NCBI RefSeq assembly: GCF_003268635.1
Contig: NZ_CP029639.1
Span: 5,467,501 to 5,531,500 of the forward strand
Origin: Paenibacillus sp. DCT19
Lineage (GTDB): Bacteria > Bacillota > Bacilli > Paenibacillales > Paenibacillaceae
Direction of reading: 5' to 3'
Length of the DNA: 64,000 nucleotides
Shown: positions 1-7,143 of the stretch, in pieces
Numbering within the stretch: the stretch's first letter is position 1
Layout: the number at the start of each line of letters is the position of its first letter
Notes under the pieces: model-generated
Seen by the model: the letters and a program-made list of their open reading frames with translations, nothing else
Database searches by the model: none
What the model was told of the DNA's origin: nothing
Position numbers and translations under genes: made by a program

Positions 1-23
1 GCATTATACATACTTGTGGACAT
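1..23 (-). CDS. Start of an unidentified gene downstream of the SAVED gene (partial)
   Basis: Only the first codons are inside the window, reading M-S-T-S-M-Y-N-A on the minus strand. The start is preceded by a good ribosome binding site (AAAGGGG at 30-37), only 14 bases after the stop of the SAVED gene, so the two are almost certainly co-transcribed. In CBASS operons the neighbour of a SAVED effector is usually the CD-NTase that makes the signal nucleotide. That identity is inferred from context; eight residues cannot prove it. Confidence 0.5.
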
Positions 24-37
24 AGAAGTTCCCCTTT

Positions 38-1111
38 CTAAGATTGTACGTATTTGCCTTGCTGATCTCCATTAATAATTATCCCCCATGGATATTTCGG
101 CTCAGATTGTGTGTTGTATTGATAGCTAATAACCATAGGAATACGTGTGTCCTCAATCAATTGACCAAGCTCAAATGCAAAGCAGCTTTGAGATGAAATA
201 ATAAGATGAATTTTATTTAGATGCGAAATTTTCTCATTTGCATCTATCAATAAATCATATGTAGTCTTCACATATGATTTCAACTGTTCTTTGTATTTAA
301 TTATATTATCATCTGGATTAGTTACAGATAGAAAAACGTGGGGACAAGTAAACTGAGCTAATTGATCGTTGTTGATTGAAGCTGTTATGCTAATTGCAAT
401 AGCAATTTCATTACAGTTTGCTGATCGTAGACGAGAAATGGCATCATTTTGAACTAGTGTTAATCTTGGAAATCTCCTCTTTGAGGTAAGTCTGTAGTAA
501 ACTTGTTGAAACTTATTGTACTCGAAATACTCATTCATGACTGAACGATTGAAGAACTTTCCCGCCAACAAAACAAACGGAATTGCTGCAATCCCAGTAT
601 ATCCCCGTTTTTTATCTTTGCTTTCTTGTTTAAACACTTCGACTTTGTACTTTATTTCTTGAATGATTTCACTGGCTACCTTACTACTCATCTTTCTATT
701 ATACAAACGGACAAAATCAACCTCCTTTTCTTTGAACTGAAAAGGATTCAACCCTACCTCTTTATGATGATTGTCAATTCTACGATCATGGGACATACCA
801 TTTAGATTTAAAATATACATCTTGTTTTTACTATGTAACATGAGAAATAATCCTAACGCCAATAAAATAAATCCGGATATTAATTGGGCATAATTCGTAC
901 CTACATCTTTGTGGCTCAGAAAAGCAAATATTTTATCATCTAATGTACCGAATGAAGTTGCAATAACCTCAGCTGCAAACATGATGATAACATATGCGAT
1001 ACCTTCCTCATGTTGATGATTCTTAAAGTGTCTTACCACGAAAATGATGCCTATAATAAGTAAAACTGCCATTACACCTACAGTGATCATAGTGCTCGTA
1101 CTTATAGTCAA
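38..1111 (-). CDS. Transmembrane SAVED-domain protein, probable CBASS effector
   Basis: A 357-residue protein with hydrophobic segments at about residues 8-27, 37-56 and 76-94, a linker, and a C-terminal SAVED domain. SAVED features visible are the GYTGIAAIP stretch (170-178), the I-H-L strand (301-303), FAFELGQ (311-317) and the closing Y-x9-Y-P-W segment (330-342). SAVED domains bind cyclic oligonucleotides. When fused to membrane helices they act in CBASS anti-phage defence, where ligand binding is thought to trigger membrane damage and abortive infection. Translation starts at TTG, supported by AGAAAGGAGGG six bases upstream. The next gene begins 14 bases downstream. No CD-NTase is visible in the window, so the CBASS assignment rests on the domain architecture plus the operon continuing off the edge. 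Confidence 0.75.
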   Translation of the reverse strand: MTISTSTMITVGVMAVLLIIGIIFVVRHFKNHQHEEGIAYVIIMFAAEVIATSFGTLDDKIFAFLSHKDVGTNYAQLISGFILLALGLFLMLHSKNKMYILNLNGMSHDRRIDNHHKEVGLNPFQFKEKEVDFVRLYNRKMSSKVASEIIQEIKYKVEVFKQESKDKKRGYTGIAAIPFVLLAGKFFNRSVMNEYFEYNKFQQVYYRLTSKRRFPRLTLVQNDAISRLRSANCNEIAIAISITASINNDQLAQFTCPHVFLSVTNPDDNIIKYKEQLKSYVKTTYDLLIDANEKISHLNKIHLIISSQSCFAFELGQLIEDTRIPMVISYQYNTQSEPKYPWGIIINGDQQGKYVQS

Positions 1112-1137
1112 ATAATCCCTCCTTTCTAACTCTCTCG

Positions 1138-1143
1138 ATTATA
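1138..1143 (-). promoter_or_regulatory. Candidate -10 box of the SAVED operon
   Basis: The minus strand reads TATAAT 27-32 bases upstream of the TTG start. I see no convincing -35 at the right distance. It implies the SAVED gene is the first gene of its transcript and has a short leader. Confidence 0.4.
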
Positions 1144-1361
1144 TCACTAACCCGTTAACATAGCTCTTTGAGGAGCCAAATTAAATGAAGGGGTTTACGC
1201 AATACTCTGTTAAAAAGTATCCTCAAGAGGAATTTAAATCTTTATAAATTTACACTCCTTAAACTTGATATAAATGAATTGTGTCCTTGTCGGTGAACGA
1301 ACATTAGCAGTAGCTAATTGAAACGAGTGAACTACACCATCACATGAAACTAAATTTCTTA

Positions 1362-1730
1362 TCACTCTGTTTTCCCCCATTTTCCACGTATGCTCTCTGC
1401 CTCTTTAACCATTCTGTCTATTAAGTGGGAGACAGTTGGAATATCGCAGATCATGCCGGTCACTTGGCCTGCCCAGCCGAAGCCTTCTTCTTTGTGACCA
1501 TCATAAATCCATCGCTTATTAGCTTCGCCACTTATACTGTCTTTCAGCGCATCATAGATAGGTGTCGCACGTTCAATAGCGAGTATGTTATCACTGTAAC
1601 TGCTGCGTAATACCCTGCCAGGGGAGCCGATAGAATGTTTGATCACAGCCGTATCTGACTCTGAACTTTCTACTAGAGCCATCTTATAAGATGTGGGTGC
1701 ATCAACACATTCCTGGGTTCCTTCCAGAAT
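1362..1730 (-). pseudogene. Nitronate monooxygenase (2-nitropropane dioxygenase family) C-terminal remnant
   Basis: The reading frame carries the C-terminal third of the flavin-dependent nitronate monooxygenase family. It shows a degraded E-C-x-A-P-x-S-Y-K segment (before the ATG at 1682), SPGRVLRSSYSD, and the typical ending with WAGQVTG, DIPTV and RMVKEAE. Full-length members are about 320-360 residues, with the FMN-binding TIM barrel mostly N-terminal; all of that is missing. About 125 codons survive, so this is a truncated relic without a flavin site. The ATG at 1682 is internal to the homologous region and has no clear ribosome binding site. Confidence 0.65.
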
Positions 1731-1850
1731 TATTATTATTCAAGATGTTATCAATTTTTTCAAAATAGGGGTTTCGGAAAAACGGAATGTACTTCTCCAT
1801 TGAGTGCTTTTGAACCAACTTATGGATATGAACATATTTAACATTTTAAG

Positions 1851-1878
1851 AAAAAAGAGCCTAAATCCAAGGCTCTTT
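1851..1878 (-). terminator. Rho-independent terminator of the P450 gene
   Basis: Perfect 8-bp stem (AAAGAGCC / GGCTCTTT, 1854-1861 with 1871-1878) around a 9-base loop. On the minus strand it is followed by a T run. It lies about 110 bases past the P450 stop codon. Confidence 0.75.
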
Positions 1879-1986
1879 CCTAACATCAAGCAAACTTCAT
1901 ATACAATAATGAAGATTGTAGGATATTGCATGTCCATAGGATGTAATTAACTATCTACTGTTTCTCTTCAAACTAGAAATTCATCT

Positions 1987-3210
1987 TTAAAAAGTAATTG
2001 GTAACGTCTTAAGGCCACGGATAATCATACCTGATCTCCATTCTAATAGATCAATCTTCGTATTCAATTTCATCTCAGGGAGTTTCTGGAGAAGTGAAAT
2101 TATAGCAATTTCACCTTCAAGTCTTGCAAGGGGGGCACCAAGACAATAATGGACACCTTTACCAAAAGAAATGTGGTCATTAACTTTACGCGTAATATCA
2201 AATGTATCAGGTTCCTCAAACTTTTTGGCATCTCGATTCGCAGAAGCCACAGCAACAAACATCATATCACCTTGACGTATCTGATGACCGTCCAGTTCAA
2301 CATTTGATGTTGCCCAACGAACATTACTTACTTCTACAGGACCATTGAATCGTAGAATTTCTTCGACGGTAGCCTTAATTAAATTAGGTTCTTCTACTAA
2401 TAGCCTTTTTTGCTCTGGATGCTCTAGAAGAGCTAACAATCCATTGCCGATCAAGTTCACTGTTGTCTCGTGACCAGCTATAATCAGAACAAACACGAGT
2501 GCATAAAGTTCTTGTTCTGTAAGCTTGTCTCCTGCCTCTTCCACATTGATAAGATCACTGATAAGATCATCTTTAAGCTCTTGTCTACGTTCGGCGATAA
2601 AGCCTTGCAGGTAGTCAACAAAAGCCTTCATGACCAGGTCACTTTCCTGACTCATCTGAGGGTTGCTGACGCTCTCCATAATTGTATTCGACCACAATTG
2701 AAATTTGTCTTGATCTTCTATTGGAACACCTAACATTTCACAGATAACAATTAGCGGCAGAGGAAAAGCATATTCTTCGATTAGATCGATTTCACGTTTG
2801 CCCGATAAAAGTATCTTGTCTAACAATTCATCACTAATTTCCTCAATTCTTCCACGTAACCTTTCAATCATACGTGGTGTGAAAGCCTTCTGAATTAATC
2901 GCCGTAGACGTCGGTGATCTTCTGGGCTCACGCTCAGTAGATTTTGCGAGATAATCTCCATATGTGGAGCTTGTTCCCCGGCTTGTCCTTGGAGAGGATG
3001 ACTCGTGACAAAGCGTCCATCTTGTAGAATATTTACGGCATCCTCATAGCGTGAGACCATCCACGCATAATGCCCACCCGGCAATAAAAAACGATGAATC
3101 GGTTCATCCGCACGTAGCTTCTCGTAGACTGGAAAAGGGTGCTGAATAAAGGAACGATCCAAAAAATCAACTTTAGAACCTGAGAGATTTGAATTTTCGT
3201 TTTTAGACAT
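1987..3210 (-). CDS. Cytochrome P450 (bacterial, CYP107-like)
   Basis: A soluble bacterial class I P450 of 407 residues, the usual length. The oxygen-activating I-helix motif A-G-H-E-T-T is at 245-250, the K-helix E-x-x-R at 284-287, and the heme loop FGKGVHYCLG at 349-358 with Cys356 as axial ligand. It would insert one oxygen atom into an organic substrate using electrons from a ferredoxin or flavodoxin; no redox partner gene is adjacent. The overall sequence resembles the CYP107 / PksS-BioI group of Bacilli, which hydroxylate polyketides, fatty acids or macrolides, but the substrate cannot be read from sequence. The start is supported by GAGGAGG just upstream. It stands alone with its own terminator. 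Confidence 0.93.
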   Translation of the reverse strand: MSKNENSNLSGSKVDFLDRSFIQHPFPVYEKLRADEPIHRFLLPGGHYAWMVSRYEDAVNILQDGRFVTSHPLQGQAGEQAPHMEIISQNLLSVSPEDHRRLRRLIQKAFTPRMIERLRGRIEEISDELLDKILLSGKREIDLIEEYAFPLPLIVICEMLGVPIEDQDKFQLWSNTIMESVSNPQMSQESDLVMKAFVDYLQGFIAERRQELKDDLISDLINVEEAGDKLTEQELYALVFVLIIAGHETTVNLIGNGLLALLEHPEQKRLLVEEPNLIKATVEEILRFNGPVEVSNVRWATSNVELDGHQIRQGDMMFVAVASANRDAKKFEEPDTFDITRKVNDHISFGKGVHYCLGAPLARLEGEIAIISLLQKLPEMKLNTKIDLLEWRSGMIIRGLKTLPITF

Positions 3211-3536
3211 TAATACTCCTCCTCAGCAATTTTGATCACATTGAAATCATTAAAAATCCAACTACAAATACATGCAATTTATCAATTATCTTTCAGTGGT
3301 TTATCTAGCAACCTCTTTTTAGAGTATAGTCCTCTTGTTTCCTATATACTGGTATGATTGTTATAAAAATTGTATGAAATTATGTTAGTTTAAACTCCTA
3401 ATATTAGATTCGAACAAGTTTTCTTTATTTCCAGTAACGGTAGGTTGGGTGGCATACATTTGTTTATATTTAGATCTAAAAAGCAGCTGAACAAAGGATA
3501 TTTTCTCCATGTCCAACTGCTTTTTTTGTTGATATT
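3211..3536. other. Intergenic region between P450 and nucleoside hydrolase remnant
   Basis: AT-rich spacer with no convincing coding frame. It should contain the P450 promoter near 3230-3300 on the minus strand. At its left end is the hairpin described separately. Confidence 0.5.
3478..3525 (-). terminator. Terminator after the nucleoside hydrolase remnant
   Basis: Stem AAAAAGCAG (3478-3486) pairs with CTGCTTTTT (3517-3525), extended inward with one mismatch. It has A/T runs on both sides, so it could work in both directions. It sits 12 bases past the stop at 3537. Confidence 0.65.
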
Positions 3537-3881
3537 TTATGAACCAAATTGAAGCTGGAGCTTGGCGTACATGTCATCTAATGTAAACCGAGGATCTATA
3601 GAATGATACCATCGGATTAACCGCTCATTCTGGTTATGCACATATCGCATGTCATTCGTAATTCTTGGAGCAGGTTTCATTTCATAGCCGTATTCGTGAT
3701 CATCCAGTAAGACGCTGACCGCTGGAGTATCTCGCAAACTCCACATTTCACCTTTGGGCCACCCTAATGACGCACCCATCTGAAAATTGAAGTCCACCAA
3801 TTGCTGATATAAATATGCCCCTACTTTGCCATGCGGTTTCACTCTGACGGCAAGTTCCGCGATACTAACTCGAATATTCAC

Positions 3882-4946
3882 GACGGATTGTCAAGCCAAG
3901 TGCGACAGTTCCTCTGAAAAGGATTCGTGCGCGGTTCTCCAACCCAAACATTTACGTGGTCTGTTATTGATTAAATCGAGTGAGAGGGCGAGGTCGTCAT
4001 CCTGCACTCCAGCAAGATCCACACCTTTCGGAAAAAACTCTCGAAGTAGCCCGTTCGCATTTTCATTGGAACCCCGTTGCCAGGATGAGTATGGATCGGC
4101 AAAATAAACGTCCAGCTCATGAGTTGCTTCCACACTTGCATAGCAAGCAAACTCTTTGCCACGGTCTGCCGTAGCGGTCAGAAATGTTCCCTTCGGGTAC
4201 TGTGAAATGGCTACACCGAGGGCGATTTCCATGGACAAGGCCGTTCGATCTGGCATGAGTATGGCGGTATATAGACGCGTCTTGCGTTCAATGAGCGTGG
4301 CTACGCATCCCTTACTTTTTCCACGACTCGAAACCATCGTGTCTAACTCCCAGTGTCCAAATGTTTCACGAGAGCGAACTTCGCTGGGACGCTGCGCAAT
4401 AGGCTTTCCAATGCTGAATCTACCGCGAGTTTCAGCTGGTTTCCGACGCTTTCCTTTGTGACGGAGTACCTGAAGCAGACCACGCATCAGCCGGCCATTG
4501 TAGATCCAGCGATAGATCGTTTTAAAGGAAACGACAGGTAAGCCGTCCATACGAAAACGTGCCATAATTTGCTCTGGAGACCACGTCTTGTGGAGTTTTT
4601 GCTCCAGCGAAGTCGCTAGAGCTATAGACCACTTCCCTGTGGATACCGAAGCCTTACGCCTCTCATGGTAGGCTTGCTGGGCTTGTTGTGCACGGTACTT
4701 GGAAGATGCCGTGCGATTTAACTCTCGGCAGATCGTTGAAGGATGTCTACCGAGTTCCTTGGTGATGGCTCGTGAACTTTTCCTTGCTCATGGAGGATTT
4801 CTAGGTTCGATTATGCTAAGATGTGTGCTCATGGTGGATTCTCCTTGTGTGAATGGTTGTTGTAGTGACTTCATTCTACACGAATCCGGCCATGGGCCAT
4901 TTTTATTTATTTCCAGTAGGTGTCGCACTTCATATTACAATCCGTC
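3882..4946 (-). mobile_element. IS30-family insertion sequence, 1065 bp
   Basis: The ends are imperfect 26-bp inverted repeats (3882-3907 and 4921-4946) that agree at 21 of 26 positions, both beginning GACGGATTGT and ending AAGTGCGACA. The element is flanked by a 4-bp direct repeat TCAC (3878-3881 and 4947-4950). Size, end structure and the DDE transposase all fit the IS30 family. It interrupts a nucleoside hydrolase pseudogene. Because the transposase frame has an early stop, this copy is probably not autonomous. Confidence 0.9.
3891..4832 (-). pseudogene. IS30-family transposase with in-frame stop
   Basis: Translating from ATG 4832 gives M-S-T-H-L-S-I-I-E, typical of IS30 transposases, then a TGA at codon 15 (4788-4790). 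The same frame continues through an HTH segment (A-I-T-K-E-L-G-R-H-P-S-T-I-C-R-E-L) and the catalytic core: HWELDTM (first Asp), TADRGKEF (second Asp) and ENANGLLREFFPK (Glu). No alternative start lies between the stop and ATG 4565, which would remove the DNA-binding domain. The coding sequence ends inside the left terminal repeat, as is common in this family. Apart from the nonsense codon the protein looks intact, suggesting recent inactivation. Confidence 0.85.
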
Positions 4947-5534
4947 TCACGTAAACATTATTAGGGATAAGCCATAGTGGAATATTTGAATTTAAAATGA
5001 TATTGGCCGCATTAATATCATTGCATAAATTGAACTCGAATATTCGATCAGGCCATTGCCCTCCACCAATACATACTGCAGTCAATCTGTCGGCAATTGC
5101 TGGTTCCTGCAAATATACCGCTGCCAAGTCAGTTATCGGATCAAGGAATATAGCCTAGAGGGGCTTCGGATCGTCTGAGAGGGCTTTACGAATAATTAAC
5201 TCTGCACCTTCTGACATCGATGTAGCTTCTTCATCTGATAGGGCTCTTTCTGAACCCTTAAAGACAGAAACTTCCCGAGTCAGATCCATAAGTTCCAATA
5301 CGTTGATCACTTCATCATAGCTTTCCTGCATCGAATTGGTCGTTCTGAGTTCTCCAAAATGAGCTGCAAGCCTTTAATATTGAACCTTGGGTCAGCAATG
5401 CATGAACAATTGCAAATTAATCATCAGCTTCATTCTTAGCGTCAGTATTAATTATTAAACGGATTTATTTACTCTCAGGAATGTCAAACGAATGTTTCAT
5501 CACAATTCTGGCCTCCATTCAAATCACAACGTAC

Positions 5535-7062
5535 TTAGTGTAGCTCTACTCGGAGTGCAGATGGGCGACTCCCAATAGAGAATCCGTAAGCTGCTTCGTC
5601 TCCATTCAACACGCGTCCACGAACCCACTCGTCTTGCACAAAAGCCCCTTCCTCTATACGAACATACTCTGAATTGTAATCCCCTTCTTTAAGTAGAAAT
5701 TCAACCGTAAAACCTATACCTACAACAAAAAATTCGTTATCATTGGCCTCGATGACGAGTCCCCTGATAGGGTTTACCATCTTTTTTGAGCTTATAAGTG
5801 ACTTTTAAATTGTATTTGGAGAACGACAGTATGCAGCCTGGCTCATTATTTTGGAAGAAACCTGTCATTTTCCCCGTTCCACGGTTCTCCTGTAAAACGC
5901 CTAGCATATTACTGAGCAACTTATAACTCTGTGCAAGGTAGGAACCTGTTCCGGTTGCATCAAATGCAGAAAAATCGATATTGAGACTTATTAATATGCT
6001 AGGATCATAATCCGAATCTTCTTTAGGCGGAGCTAAGAAGTCCTCGATGCCAAATGGGGAATAACACAAAGCATTATACTTTCCAAAAGCATAAAAGACT
6101 TTCGCCACAGATGCGACGTCTCTTCTCGCTTCGGGAATAAATAACGGATTTTCGTTCCCAGACGTATATTCCTCACAAACCTCTGTAAAATTCTCGACAT
6201 ATATATCCGGCGCATAAAGACAGATTGACGGAGCAGTTGCTTTCCAGAGCGGTATCACCTTTGCAATCGGCCCACCACTTGGATATGATCCCGGATTCCA
6301 AGGAAATTGTTCAAGCCAGGCATTCACAAACACAGGTAACGGGTATTCTTCAATTCCGTTACTTGCGATCAATTCAACTGCCCGAGCATAATGGTATGCC
6401 ATAAAATATTCTTCTGCCTCATAACCAAAAGCTTCTTTCCACGTTCCTGATCTCTCAAAAACGGCCCCTACTTCATCAGGAATAAGAAAGTTGAACCGTT
6501 CATTTGCAGCATCTGAATAGTCACGGTCACTACCAAGAAACCCCATTTCATTCTCCACTTGAACCATAATCACAGTATTATGATCACTGTCCACTTTTTT
6601 CAGATGGCTCATGAATTGCCTAAAAGCATTGGCATCGGCTGTAATTGCTTCTTCGCATAACGGAGAAATCGTATTTGAAGTCGTTTGATTACGATAGGCT
6701 GTGCGGAAATATGTTTCCTTATTTCTCTTCACCCAAGCAGGGACATAGGATGAAACTCCATTTTTCCACAACCCAAACCATAAGAGTACCAAACGAACGT
6801 TTTCTTCGCGTGCCTGTTCGATAATACCCTCCACAAGCTCAAAATCGAATTCGCCAGGATTCGGTTCGATAAGTTCCCAGTAGACCGGAGCTATTACCGT
6901 ATTCAAGTGTAATCCTCTTAGGTTTGGCCATACGTTATCTCTCATATAATTCAGGTCAGACGCACTGGAGTTATGAATCTCACCTGCTAAGGCAATATAG
7001 GGCTTATTATCAACATAAAGGTTAAATACTCCGTCTTCTTTTTTTAAGTAAGGCAATGTCAT
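5535..7062 (-). pseudogene. GH35-like beta-galactosidase with DUF5597 tail, frameshifted
   Basis: Clan GH-A glycosidase related to GH35 beta-galactosidases. It contains V-E-N-E-M-G at about 169-174 (acid/base Glu172) and I-P-E-A-R-R with the predicted nucleophile Glu311. The first frame gives 440 residues and ends in an unrelated tail. The second frame (5535-5780) carries the conserved C-terminal beta domain (GLVIEANDNEFFVVGIGFTV). Reading five instead of six A residues at 5782-5787 joins the frames as K-L-K-K-M-V-N-P-I-R-G-L-V and yields about 508 residues, normal for the family. No signal peptide is present, so it would act on imported oligosaccharides. It is the last gene of the binding protein-GH78-GH35 unit, 81 bases after GH78. 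Either a real disabling indel or a sequence error. Confidence 0.85.
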
Positions 7063-7143
7063 GATGCAAACTCTCCTGTCATATTTGTAATAAATGTATA
7101 TTAATTCATTTATATCGACTTTGAAGATTAATTCCTGTCAGAA

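Larger units (their letters stand above)
3537..5500 (-). pseudogene. Nucleoside hydrolase (IUNH family), decayed and split by an IS30 element
   Basis: Family members cleave nucleosides to base and ribose with a Ca2+-binding N-terminal motif. The frame starts near ATG 5500 (MKHSFDIPE). It has an early TAA (codon 12), a second TAA where the metal-binding motif should continue (N-T-D-A-K-N-E-A-D-D then stop), frameshifts near 5395 and 5365, and a TAG before A-I-F-L-D-P at about 5155. The middle segment carries IGGGQWPD and FNLCNDINAAN. It is then interrupted at NNVYV by the insertion sequence (3882-4946) and resumes as NIRVSIAEL, ending DPRFTLDDMYAKL. Removing the element and one copy of the 4-bp duplication restores V-Y-V-N-I-R-V in frame. 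The many lesions outside the insertion show the gene was already dying or has had time to decay. Confidence 0.85.

Noticed and set aside
1740..1937. 65-codon minus-strand frame between the nitronate monooxygenase remnant and P450
   Set aside because: Contains the P450 terminator hairpin and lacks a ribosome binding site.
4699..4977. 92-codon plus-strand frame inside the IS element
   Set aside because: Opposite strand of the transposase and crosses the element end.
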